Below, piece after piece: positions 22,012 through 29,262 of a DNA stretch of 29,262 bases. The stretch spans positions 1-29,262 of the forward strand of contig CAMLKF010000017.1 in NCBI GenBank assembly GCA_946480575.1, in the 5' to 3' direction. Position 1 is the stretch's first letter. The number at the start of each line of letters is the position of its first letter. Origin of the DNA: an uncultured Nitrososphaera sp. Its GTDB lineage: Archaea; Thermoproteota; Nitrososphaeria; Nitrososphaerales; Nitrososphaeraceae. Position numbers and translations under genes: made by a program. The notes under the pieces are model-generated. The model saw only the letters and a program-made list of their open reading frames with translations, had not been told where the DNA came from and did not search any database.

Positions 22012-22347
22012 CTCTGATCCGAGAAGCGAAACATTGTTTAAATTTTCTCGCCAGCCATAATTGCTCGCAACGACTGCAAAAAACAGAAACGCTCTGAGCT
22101 CATTCTCCAGCGCCAAGTATTCGGCAGCTTTTTTCCATTCGCCTATCGGCGCAAATTCGCTTATCCTGTATATCCCGCCAGCATCCATTTTGCCGGCCAC
22201 GACCCATCCCTTGCTGTTGAAGCGAAGCGGGTGTCAGCTCTTTATCGCACTGCCTTCCTTGGCGGCATCCTCTAGCTTTTTGTACAACTCGACAAGGCGG
22301 TTTACGGTAGGATCGCCGGGCACTAGTCGTTTTTTGATGTCATCAAG
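22012..22347 (-). pseudogene. Nonsense-disrupted gene of unknown family
   Basis: One minus-strand frame reads LDDIKKRLVPGDPTVNRLVE and LYKKLEDAAKEGSAIKS, then an in-frame TGA. It resumes as HPLRFNSKGWVVAGKMDAGG, IYRISEFAPIGEWKKAAEYL and ALENELRAFLFFAVVASNYG. It goes on through WRENLNNVSLLGSES, and the frame formally ends at 21946 inside the neighbouring gene. No start codon precedes LDD; a TAG comes directly before it. So the gene has lost its 5' end and has an internal stop. A second remnant of its 3' end is at 19345-19412. Confidence 0.6.
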
Positions 22348-22519
22348 CTATAAAATCTACAACATGATTTTCTAATATGAGGACATCATCTTCTGTTGAA
22401 ATATTGCAGGCATCAGAATTGAATGCATATGAATGAACAAGTAGATCTCATCATTATTATATAGAATGCTAGTAAAACGATCCAGAACTAGTACACGCAT
22501 ATGCCCATCCTTCTCGTCA

Positions 22520-22663
22520 CTAAGCGTATTTGGCAATTATTTTTCCTGTATCTACGTCAAACTCTGATACATTGTGATGATCTACTTTTTTCTTCTCGTG
22601 CTCTTCCATGTCATTATAGCAAAGCAACCTGTGCTCACAATCTGTGCATACCCGCAGTATGTC
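22520..22663 (-). CDS. Small zinc-finger protein, start unclear
   Basis: A minus-strand frame from about 22663 to TAG 22520 reads DILRVCTDCEHRLLCYNDME and EHEKKKVDHHNVSEFDVDTG. CTDC, C, H and HH give a C2H2-like zinc site, as in many short thaumarchaeal proteins. No ATG, GTG or TTG precedes the first cysteine after the upstream in-frame TAA near 22685, so it is either initiated unusually or is an N-terminally damaged copy. A TATA-like AAAAAAATTAAAG at about 22686-22698 is 25-30 bases upstream. It lies downstream of the response-regulator gene. Confidence 0.5.
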   Translation of the reverse strand, partial: DILRVCTDCEHRLLCYNDMEEHEKKKVDHHNVSEFDVDTGKIIAKYA

Positions 22664-22701
22664 AAAATCTTTTGGGCCTTCTCTTTAATTTTTTTGGCAG
22701 A

Positions 22702-23100
22702 TCAGATCAGAAGCTGCTGTATCTTTTTTTCTAGATCCGCCAGGCTTACCGGCTTTTCCATTTCAGCAATTATGCACTCTCGCTCCCTCAAATCAACTAG
22801 TACTGTATCGTCAATTTCGTATGCAGTGATCAGAATCGTCTTTGTATCGTCCATTTCCTTGATCTTGCATTCCACCTGATCTCCAAGCATGTCGCCAAGC
22901 CTGTGGTCCAGCAAGAGGATATCCACCTTTCTACCTCTATCTCTTTCCTCTCTGTAGAGAGAAAGGCATGCTTCGCCTGAAAGCGCTGTTATCACGTTAA
23001 ATTTTCCTCGGATGAAGCTGGAATAGAGATCGAGTATGTCCTCCTCATCCTCACAGATCATTACTGTCCTTTTTGAAGGCAGTTCGTTCGGGCTGCTCAC
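22702..23100 (-). CDS. Receiver-only response regulator (CheY-like)
   Basis: 132 aa, a single receiver domain. The acidic pocket is E17, D18 and E19/E20 in MICEDEED, the phosphoacceptor is D65 (LLLDHRLGD), the switch threonine is T92 (ILITAYE) and the conserved lysine is K116 (EMEKPVS). There is no output domain, so it acts by protein contact, as an intermediate in a phosphorelay, or on transcription through partners. Its ATG overlaps the last 4 bases of the histidine kinase gene, which makes it the cognate partner. It is the last gene of the three-gene operon. Confidence 0.93.
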   Translation of the reverse strand: MSSPNELPSKRTVMICEDEEDILDLYSSFIRGKFNVITALSGEACLSLYREERDRGRKVDILLLDHRLGDMLGDQVECKIKEMDDTKTILITAYEIDDTVLVDLRERECIIAEMEKPVSLADLEKKIQQLLI

Positions 23101-24890
23101 GACAATGTTTTACCTGTTTTTTCTCCTTCTATTTTAGAAGCTTGATCGGACGATAGCGGCAGAGTAAAGTAGAATGACGCCCCCTTCCCATCTGAATTGT
23201 TTTCTGCCCATATCTTTCCACCATGTGCTTCGACAATGCTTTTTGATATGAACAAGCCCAAGCCTGTACCTTTTTGAGACCTGCTCACAAATTTTGTAAA
23301 CAGCCTGGGAAAGATTTCTGGATCTATGCCGGGGCCCTCATCAGCTACCCTCACAGTCAATTGACCGTCCTGTTGTTTTTCTGTGGTTATGGTTATCGTC
23401 CCTTTCTTCTTGGTGAATTTAAGCGCGTTATCTAGCAAGTTAGAAACGACTTGCGTTATCCTGTCCTTGTCAGCCTCTATTGTTACTTCTTCCTTTGGTT
23501 CATACTGAAACCTGACATCGCCATTAACAATCTTGTGCCTTCCGTAATCATTAAGCAGATTTATCATTACTTCGCCGAATTCAAACGTTGTTTTCTTTAA
23601 CTTCAATGATTTGCTTTCAATCTTTGCCACGTCAAGTATGTCTTCAGTAAGCCGCTGGAGCCTTCTTGCGTTGCGGGCGATCATTTTAATGTCGTCGCTC
23701 TTATCAGGCATCTCGCTTTCCAGCATCTCTGTCATGCCCAGTATCGGCTGCACCGGCGTCCGGAGCTCGTGGGCCGCTATGTTGATGAATTCCTGCTGCA
23801 TCCTATCGTGAGCCTTGAGCTGCTCGTTTGCTTTCCTCAACTCTGCGGTCCTTGTATCCACCGTTTGCTGCAGCCTCTTGTTCCACAAAAAGATGACAAA
23901 TATGATCCCTGACGCAGACGCTGCAATTCCGATAATCATGAGCATGGTAAGATTCTCTTGCTGATCAATCAGAGCTGCCGCAGCAGTTGCCTGCCCGTGC
24001 GGCGCGAAAATGTACAGCACTCCAAACTGCTGCCCTTCGAGGATCACCGGCTGGTACGCAAACGTGACCTTTGTGTCACCTATCGCGGTGTCCTTCGAGC
24101 CTGCTTCGCTGTGGAGCGCAGCCTTGAAGCCGCTGTTGATTGAATTGACTGACTCTGGGTCAAGCGACGAGAGAAAAGATTGGTACCTGACACCAAACAC
24201 GTTCTTGCCTGTGTACGGCGTGTCCTTGGAGTACAGGATTATGCCCCTGTTATCTAGCAGGCCGACCTGGCTCTGCAGCTGGGGAGAAATCTGCCCTTCA
24301 AGGAATTCACCCAAAACACTGGTCCTGACACCAGCGACGACAACCCCTGCGAATGAGTCACCTTCATTCAGGATAATAATGGGGTACGAGATATACAGCC
24401 TGAGGATTCTGTCATTGGAATCTGTAACGCTGCTGTAATATTCCTGCAGGGTATCTTTTGGATGAATAAAGTAAGACCGGTAGCTCAGGTCAAAGCCCCT
24501 GTACTGCTCATAGGTGGTCTGGTTGATGTTGCTAATCCAGACTATCCTGCCGTCCTTGTCAAGCCACATGTAAAAGTCCACGATATCTTCGCTGGCCAGT
24601 TCAGTATTGTCGATTATGGTCCTTGCGCTCTCAAAATCGGCCTGCCGCACTGACGGAGATTTTGCGATAATGTTCAGGTTGTTTGTGACATCGGCAAGCT
24701 TGTTTGCCAGAGAGTTTGAAAGATCGTGCACCTGGATCTCTGCGTTCGATCTTATGTCGTGAACTGCGATTTCCTCAATCTGCTCTGACGTGTGTGCGGA
24801 GTAGTTGTATGACACGATAGAAAGAGACGCGGCTACAGCTATGATCAAGAGAAGCAATGCTGAATTTCTCTTGGAAAAGATGCCACTCAT
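23097..24890 (-). CDS. Membrane histidine kinase with extracellular dCache sensor
   Basis: 597 aa. TM1 is at 9-28, a large extracellular dCache-like domain at about 35-310 (DFYMWLDKDGRIVWISN; YRGFDLSYRSYF; VGLLDNRGIILYSKDTPYTG) and TM2 at about 315-336. A short coiled coil leads to HisKA with H374 (INIAAHELRTPVQPI). The HATPase domain has an N box at 484-491 (NLLDNALK), G1 DEGPGID at 517-523 and G2 GTGLGL at 541-546. It autophosphorylates and passes phosphate to the receiver encoded next. Its start overlaps the stop of the BMP-type binding protein by 4 bases, so sensing may involve that protein. Confidence 0.95.
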   Translation of the reverse strand: MSGIFSKRNSALLLLIIAVAASLSIVSYNYSAHTSEQIEEIAVHDIRSNAEIQVHDLSNSLANKLADVTNNLNIIAKSPSVRQADFESARTIIDNTELASEDIVDFYMWLDKDGRIVWISNINQTTYEQYRGFDLSYRSYFIHPKDTLQEYYSSVTDSNDRILRLYISYPIIILNEGDSFAGVVVAGVRTSVLGEFLEGQISPQLQSQVGLLDNRGIILYSKDTPYTGKNVFGVRYQSFLSSLDPESVNSINSGFKAALHSEAGSKDTAIGDTKVTFAYQPVILEGQQFGVLYIFAPHGQATAAAALIDQQENLTMLMIIGIAASASGIIFVIFLWNKRLQQTVDTRTAELRKANEQLKAHDRMQQEFINIAAHELRTPVQPILGMTEMLESEMPDKSDDIKMIARNARRLQRLTEDILDVAKIESKSLKLKKTTFEFGEVMINLLNDYGRHKIVNGDVRFQYEPKEEVTIEADKDRITQVVSNLLDNALKFTKKKGTITITTEKQQDGQLTVRVADEGPGIDPEIFPRLFTKFVSRSQKGTGLGLFISKSIVEAHGGKIWAENNSDGKGASFYFTLPLSSDQASKIEGEKTGKTLS

Positions 24891-25948
24891 GATAATTCTT
24901 CAAGCCTCTCTGGCACGACTAGCTCCCTGGCCAGCACGTCATTTGTCAGCTCATTCAGCCTCGACTTTATCTCGCCGGGGACTCTGCCCTCAAGGCTGTG
25001 GAAGGGAGCAAGGTATACAATGCCATCGCCAGGAGCGCCTTTCTCTTTCTCTATGCCCGGCCGGAGTATCTCACCGCGAAAATCGCCGCCTTGAACCATC
25101 TGCACTGCCTGGCCGTATGCCTTGTCCACGTCAAGCACAAAAGACGAAAGAACCGTGTTCGGCGCTAGCGCGTTCTGGTCCTGCACCGCTCCAAGGGCGT
25201 AAACGCCGTCCTCTCTGGCAGCCTGGATTACGCCGTGCCCTGAAGAGTCGGCGACGTGGAATATAATGTCGACTCTCTGGCGGATAATCGAAGTCGCCGA
25301 CTCTTTTCCCTTCTCGGGGTTATCCCAGTCATTCAGGTAAGTTCCTATAACCTCGATGTCTGAGTTTACCGTCCTTGCTCCCTGCTTGTAGCCCTCGAAA
25401 ATGTTGATCAGATTAGGGTACTCTTCTCCGCCCACGTAGCCTATCACATTTGTCTCTGTCATCATCGCTGCAAGAGCCCCGAGCAGAAACGACCCTTCCT
25501 GCTGCATCGGGAAAATGGAAGCCACGTTGTTGCTTGACTGGACAAGGCCCGTAAAGACGACGAACTTTGTGTCGGGGTGTTGCTTTGCGACGCGAAGAGC
25601 GGGCTCTCCCCATTGAAAGCCATGGGCAATTACAAGGTCATATCGCGCTTCTGCATATTTTCTCAGCGTCGACTCGATGTCCGCGATCTCGACATTATCC
25701 TCGGTAGCGACTTCAGACTCGTATTTGCTGGCGATAAACTCTGCAGCATCTCGCGACGAAGCTCCCCAGCCTCTGTCCGTGAACAGGGCGTCGGTAACCA
25801 CAGCTATCCGCAGCGGGTCGTTTGCAGAGGAATTTGAAGAAGATTGAATTGCCATAGGGAAGATGATGACGGCAGCGATCACTGCGACAGCGATAGCTAT
25901 TCCTGCCAAGGTGACAACAACATATCTTCTAGGTAATCTAGCTACCAT
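24887..25948 (-). CDS. BMP-family (PnrA/Med-like) periplasmic binding protein, membrane-anchored
   Basis: 353 aa. The N-terminal hydrophobic anchor is at about 9-35 and a Ser/Asn linker at 36-43. A type I periplasmic-binding fold of the BMP family follows: DPLRIAVVTDALFTDRGWGA, YDLVIAHGFQWGEPALRVAK, FVVFTGLVQSSNNVASIFPM, GSFLLGALAAMMT, VIGYVGGEEYPNLINIFEGY, IIFHVADSSGHGVIQAAR. Relatives bind nucleosides or other small ligands for ABC uptake. Here no ABC genes follow; the next genes are a histidine kinase and a receiver, coupled by 4-base overlaps. CTTAAATATCTC at about 25977-25988 is the likely promoter. Confidence 0.92.
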   Translation of the reverse strand: MVARLPRRYVVVTLAGIAIAVAVIAAVIIFPMAIQSSSNSSANDPLRIAVVTDALFTDRGWGASSRDAAEFIASKYESEVATEDNVEIADIESTLRKYAEARYDLVIAHGFQWGEPALRVAKQHPDTKFVVFTGLVQSSNNVASIFPMQQEGSFLLGALAAMMTETNVIGYVGGEEYPNLINIFEGYKQGARTVNSDIEVIGTYLNDWDNPEKGKESATSIIRQRVDIIFHVADSSGHGVIQAAREDGVYALGAVQDQNALAPNTVLSSFVLDVDKAYGQAVQMVQGGDFRGEILRPGIEKEKGAPGDGIVYLAPFHSLEGRVPGEIKSRLNELTNDVLARELVVPERLEELS

Positions 25949-26064
25949 CGTGTTATGCTACTCAATTCTTGCAGCTGAGATATTTAAGAAGAAACATATA
26001 CAGCGTCATTTGTTCAGGCGCAGGATCTGTCTGCCTTGACTATTTCGTTATACTATTGCTATTG

Positions 26065-26643
26065 CTACTGCCAAAGATCAAACTTTACCTTCGTGCCTTC
26101 TATAACGCCGTACTTGTCGGCAAAGCCTGCGACGGTCTCTAGCACATAGAGCGAGTCTGCGCCTGGCCTGTACGTCTCGCACGACACCGGGCCGCAGGGA
26201 TCAAGTGAGTGCTCGACATGCACCACAGTTTTGTTGCTGTCAAGCCAGATGATGTCTATTGGGAACTTCATATCCTTCATCCAAAACACGTATTGCCTCG
26301 GCTCGGAAAACACAAAGAGCATCCCCTCGGTCTCATTGAGGCTGTCCTTGATTGCTAGCCCCTTGCTCCTCTGCTCGCCGGTTTCTGCAATGTCGGCCAC
26401 GAGACCAACTCCATTCACTCTCACGTTGACCTGCCGGTAGTAGTAGTAGTAGCCGCTAATGTTGTTGTTGTTGCTGCTGCTGCTGCCTGCCAGTGCCGTC
26501 TCATTATTAACAGCTGCTATCTCCGGTCCCAGTCTGTCGCTATCGGCGGTTGTGTTAGTGGCCGGCCAGAAAAACAGAGTAACTGTGATCCCGGATCCGG
26601 CCGCTATTGATGCAATGATGGCAACTATCGTTATTGCGCGCAT
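26065..26643 (-). CDS. DUF192 family secreted protein
   Basis: 192 aa. An N-terminal signal/anchor (about 3-28, AITIVAIIASIAAGSGITVT), then an Asn/Ser/Tyr-rich linker encoded by trinucleotide repeats (GTAGTAGTAGTAGTAGTAG; TTGTTGTTGTTGCTGCTG) at 26436-26484. The DUF192 domain (about 75-190) has RSKGLAIKDSLNETEGMLFV, YVFWMKDMKFPIDIIWLDSN, HVEHSLDPCGPVSCETYRPG and YVLETVAGFADKYGVIEGTK. The domain is a small extracytoplasmic beta barrel of unknown function. ATAAATATAG at about 26670-26679 gives the promoter inside the TrmB-gene 3' end. Confidence 0.9.
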   Translation of the reverse strand: MRAITIVAIIASIAAGSGITVTLFFWPATNTTADSDRLGPEIAAVNNETALAGSSSSNNNNISGYYYYYRQVNVRVNGVGLVADIAETGEQRSKGLAIKDSLNETEGMLFVFSEPRQYVFWMKDMKFPIDIIWLDSNKTVVHVEHSLDPCGPVSCETYRPGADSLYVLETVAGFADKYGVIEGTKVKFDLWQ

Positions 26644-26684
26644 TGCCTGCTATATAATGCGCTTCTCTCTCTATATTTATTATT

Positions 26685-27887
26685 TTATGACGACGATGGC
26701 GATGACGATACAACCGGTCTTGCGAGCCGCAGGTGCACCAGCTGCGTGCCCTTGCTCTTCTGCATTATCTTGGGCTCGTTACCCACCCGCTTAAAGTACG
26801 ACGCCAGCACGAGCGCCCACGGCAGCACATGCTTGCTGTCCACCTTTGACTGGAGGCTGACAATGTTGTTGCTCCTGTCATGCTTTAATCCGCCAAGGCA
26901 GCTTATCTTGAGCGCCAAGTTCACAAGATCCATCACTTCCGTCGCGCTCATGCCAGAGATCTTGAACCCGTGCTTCTCCTCCATAACGTCGACCAATTTC
27001 GCCGGCATCTCTGAGTTTATGACATATTCCAGCATCTGGGCCGACAGGCCGTTCTCGACTATTTTTGCAAGCTCGACTGCCTTTATTGCGATCGCCGGCT
27101 CGGCGTCCAGCAGGCACTTTACTTCGTTGGCCCTGCCCCACAGCTCTTCAAAGTTCTTTGACTGGAGCGCGCCAAACGGGTCCATAGAGGCAAAAAGAGC
27201 AGCCTTACCGTTGCTGCTGTCGACAGAAACCATGTGGGTCGAGTCAATGATTATCAGGTTGGACGACACGTCCGCGACTTTGAGCTCAATTCCTTCCGGC
27301 AGCGAAAAGACGCTTTCGCTTCCGATGCACTGCGCGCCAAGTATAGCCCTGATCCGGGTGCCATTTGTCACTGCTCTTACCAGCGACGGCCTGCACTGGG
27401 CAAGCAGTCTCAGCCCCCAAGGATCAAGCATGGCTGTGATGAAGGAGCGCGAGTGCGCTATCAGGTTGCCTATCTTTTTCAAAGCAGAATTCGGGTCAAG
27501 TATAAAATACCTTTTTTCCTCTGAGCCCTTGGGGCGCTGGCCCTGGTCGTTTATCTTTTGCAAGTGGTCGACTATTTTTTTCATGTTCTTGACCCTGCGC
27601 TCGTGCAGGTTGACTATCTCGGAGAAGGCCTCCTCCGGCGGGATTGCGCTGCAGATAAGCGGCTTTTGCTTCGAGACCACCGCCAGCCTCTTTTTTTCCA
27701 GCTTTTTCACCGTCTGATAGACCTTGGTGCGCGGCAGGTTGGCGTAATATGCGATTTCGCTTGCCGCAAGCGACCCCTTGCCTACCATGGTCAGGTAGGC
27801 CCTGGCCTCGTACTTGGAAAGGCCAAACTCTTCAAGGCTGTCCGGAAGATCATTATTACTACCATTGTTATTATTGTCAGTAAGCAC
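26685..27887 (-). CDS. TrmB-family transcriptional regulator
   Basis: 400 aa. The N-terminal TrmB winged helix is at about 16-90: LEEFGLSKYEARAYLTMVGK, SLAASEIAYYANLPRTKVYQ, TVKKLEKKRLAVVSKQKPLI. A coiled coil (about 90-115) and a PLD-like/TrmB effector domain (about 125-260) follow, with SRSFITAMLDPWGLRLLAQC, RIRAILGAQCIGSES and LIIIDSTHMVSVDSS. The last 140 residues form an extra helical domain of unknown role. It probably senses a metabolite or redox state. It is divergent from the ESCRT-III-like gene at 28054 across 166 bases and could control it, though no operator is visible. Confidence 0.88.
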   Translation of the reverse strand: MLTDNNNNGSNNDLPDSLEEFGLSKYEARAYLTMVGKGSLAASEIAYYANLPRTKVYQTVKKLEKKRLAVVSKQKPLICSAIPPEEAFSEIVNLHERRVKNMKKIVDHLQKINDQGQRPKGSEEKRYFILDPNSALKKIGNLIAHSRSFITAMLDPWGLRLLAQCRPSLVRAVTNGTRIRAILGAQCIGSESVFSLPEGIELKVADVSSNLIIIDSTHMVSVDSSNGKAALFASMDPFGALQSKNFEELWGRANEVKCLLDAEPAIAIKAVELAKIVENGLSAQMLEYVINSEMPAKLVDVMEEKHGFKISGMSATEVMDLVNLALKISCLGGLKHDRSNNIVSLQSKVDSKHVLPWALVLASYFKRVGNEPKIMQKSKGTQLVHLRLARPVVSSSPSSS

Positions 27888-28053
27888 ATCTTCAGAAAAT
27901 GAAAGCCAAAGGTAAAACGATTGGTCAAATAGATTGTGTCAAAGTTCAAAAAAATGCTAAGCTGTTACCACCAGCTCTTGTTACCGCGGTTACAAATCGT
28001 TCCGGCACATAGAAGGTATTATTTCAAGTGCTTGATGCAAGAGCTGATACGAC

Positions 28054-28716
28054 ATGAATTCAAGGTGGGTAAAATCCGAGTCAATACTCAACAACAACAG
28101 CGGTGATAATGATCAAGTTTCTTCACCGTCGCCCAAGTCCGGCGGGCCGCTCAAGCCGAGGCTGGATGCAGTGCAGAAAAAGATACAGGCGCAGATCGCA
28201 AGGCTTGAGGAGCTCTACAGTGCTCTCAAGTCAAAGGACGAGGACGCCTTCCGCAAGCTGGTGGCGTCGATAAAGGAGAGCAACACTCAGTACTCGACAG
28301 TGCTCTCGGCCGACCTTGCAAGGGCGCGGCAGATGAGCAGGGTGGTCTTTCTGTCAAGGGTTGCGCTTGAGAAGCTGGCCGCGAAGCTGTCCTCTGTCAC
28401 CGACTTTGGTGATCTCGTAATAGTGCTGAGCCCGGCGATGGCAGTTGTCAAGAACCTGAGGTCGTCGCTGACGCCCCAGGTGCCAGAGATGGAAGTGGAA
28501 CTTGGCATTATTTCAGAGCTCTTGAGCGGCATACTGGTCGACGCAGGTCAAGTGGGCGGTTACACTATCAACTTCGAGACTGCAAATGAGGAAGCCGTGC
28601 GCCTAATAGACGAGGCCTCGCTTGTAGTGGAGCAGAAAATGAAAGAAGAGTTCCCCGGCATCCCGGACCTGCCGACTATCGTACCTTCATCATCAACAAC
28701 AAACCAACTTGCCTAG
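28054..28716 (+). CDS. CdvB/ESCRT-III (Snf7-like) family protein
   Basis: 220 aa. After a polar N-terminus (about 1-30), a long helical core matches the ESCRT-III fold: RLDAVQKKIQAQIARLEELY, YSTVLSADLARARQMSRVVF, LSPAMAVVKNLRSSLTPQVP, EMEVELGIISELLSGILVDA. The C-terminal EEFPGIPDLPTIVP may act as a Pro-rich interaction motif. Thaumarchaeal CdvB paralogs form membrane-constricting filaments in cell division with CdvC (Vps4). There is no wH-type C-terminal domain, so this is one of the shorter paralogs. The stop codon lies inside a perfect hairpin. A second ESCRT-III-like gene follows. Confidence 0.85.
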   Translation: MNSRWVKSESILNNNSGDNDQVSSPSPKSGGPLKPRLDAVQKKIQAQIARLEELYSALKSKDEDAFRKLVASIKESNTQYSTVLSADLARARQMSRVVFLSRVALEKLAAKLSSVTDFGDLVIVLSPAMAVVKNLRSSLTPQVPEMEVELGIISELLSGILVDAGQVGGYTINFETANEEAVRLIDEASLVVEQKMKEEFPGIPDLPTIVPSSSTTNQLA

Positions 28717-28747
28717 CCGGCTGCGTGGCTGGGCCGGCTAGGCAAGT
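28707..28747. terminator. 15-bp perfect hairpin spanning the cdvB-like stop codon
   Basis: ACTTGCCTAGCCGGC (28707-28721) pairs perfectly with GCCGGCTAGGCAAGT (28733-28747) around an 11-base loop. The TAG stop (28714-28716) is in the left arm. There is no T-run directly after it. It may stop or attenuate read-through into the next ESCRT-III gene or protect the 3' end; it is also a possible protein-binding palindrome. Confidence 0.6.
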
Positions 28748-28829
28748 AGTAGCCGATGATAAACTGCACAACAACTTTTGACCGTGCAGTTTTTTGTCAT
28801 TTTTCCATACTCGCCATCTGCAAGCCTTG

Positions 28830-29262
28830 TTGTTCAAGAAGAGCCTGACTGTAAAGGAGCGAGCGAACGCTGCGCTTGCCAGCCTGCAGCGGAACGCCTA
28901 CGCGATGGGCATGCTGCGCTCTCGCCTAGAATCAAGGATCAATTTTATCCTCAACGAGAACGGCGGCGACACCGAGGGCTACCAGGAGCTTGCAAGGGTG
29001 CTCGAGCTTGTAAAGAACGGCGAGATGATACTAAACGAGATGTCGGAAAAGGTCGAGTCGGCACGCTTCCTTGAGGAGTTTATCATGATAATCGACAGCG
29101 CCGCGTCGTCGGTAAGCGAGATAAAGGGCGACGTAGAGCAGCTGGTGCCGATGGCCGAGGCGGCGCTCTCCGAGATGCACGACGCCATATCCAGAGTCTC
29201 GGCAGGAATGATGTCGCCTGAGCTTAGGCAAGAGATCGAGCCGGCAATCCTCGCGGAGGCAT
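28830..29262 (+). CDS. Second CdvB/ESCRT-III-like protein, partial at window end
   Basis: The frame is open from TTG 28830 (or 28827) to the window end, 144 codons so far. It starts FKKSLTVKERANAALASLQR and continues NAYAMGMLRSRLESRINFIL, YQELARVLELVKNGEMILNE, FLEEFIMIIDSAASSVSEIK, the helical ESCRT-III core with regularly spaced Leu/Ile. It differs from the upstream gene, so it is a paralog and not a recent copy. The start is uncertain because upstream codons are also open. The two genes are in tandem, separated by about 110 bases that include the hairpin. Confidence 0.78.
   Translation, partial: MFKKSLTVKERANAALASLQRNAYAMGMLRSRLESRINFILNENGGDTEGYQELARVLELVKNGEMILNEMSEKVESARFLEEFIMIIDSAASSVSEIKGDVEQLVPMAEAALSEMHDAISRVSAGMMSPELRQEIEPAILAEA

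Noticed and set aside
22574..22879. 101-aa plus-strand hydrophobic ORF at the response-regulator end
   Set aside because: Antisense to the receiver gene and to the small zinc-finger frame; hydrophobicity arises from the complement of Lys/Glu codons.
26746..27717. 323-aa plus-strand ORF opposite the TrmB-like gene
   Set aside because: Complete antisense of a gene with clear winged-helix and effector segments.

Overview
The window looks like a chromosomal segment of an ammonia-oxidising archaeon of the Nitrososphaera type (Thaumarchaeota/Nitrososphaeria). Supporting signs are CdvB/ESCRT-III-like paralogs, an archaeal TrmI-type tRNA methyltransferase, an archaeal phosphoglycolate phosphatase next to argS, a TrmB-family regulator, a tRNA-Arg with a non-canonical intron, TATA boxes 25-30 bases ahead of leaderless starts, frequent TTG/GTG starts, many small zinc-finger proteins, and simple-sequence repeats scattered between genes. 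Family assignments come from reading motifs by eye; no database was searched.

Layout. 1-7.5 kb is an accessory region with low coding density: decayed SnoaL-like fragments, an SDR oxidoreductase, an MDR oxidoreductase, small zinc-ribbon genes, an ABM monooxygenase-like gene, an NTF2-like gene and an ArsR-SRPBCC operon. 7.0-14.2 kb contains membrane and surface proteins, an ABC ATPase without a permease, a MetF-like enzyme and a Nudix hydrolase. It is flanked and punctuated by partial copies of the 3' end of the tRNA-Arg(CCG) gene at 14.2 kb, which suggests old integration events. It ends in a decayed cupredoxin gene.

14.3-19.3 kb is compact core DNA with a short zinc-finger gene, a small hypothetical gene, a small membrane peptide, pgp-argS (overlapping by 4 bases) and trmI. 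19.3-22.4 kb is an accessory island: two pseudogenes, two secreted or membrane proteins, a winged-helix regulator and another membrane protein. Three promoters here share the 5-3-5 palindrome GTAAC-N3-GTTAC, and related sites occur at about 13.8 kb and, in tandem, at about 3.7 kb.

22.5-26.0 kb (minus strand) is a translationally coupled operon of a BMP-type binding protein, a dCache histidine kinase and a receiver-only response regulator, which I read as a sensory relay. 26.0-29.3 kb holds a DUF192 protein, a TrmB-like regulator and, divergently, two ESCRT-III-like genes in tandem. The second runs off the window, and a 15-bp hairpin lies between them.

No CRISPR array, rRNA, transposase or integrase was seen. 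The strongest lead for something undescribed is the shared palindrome and the small envelope-stress-like regulon it implies. Next is the binding-protein/kinase/receiver operon.
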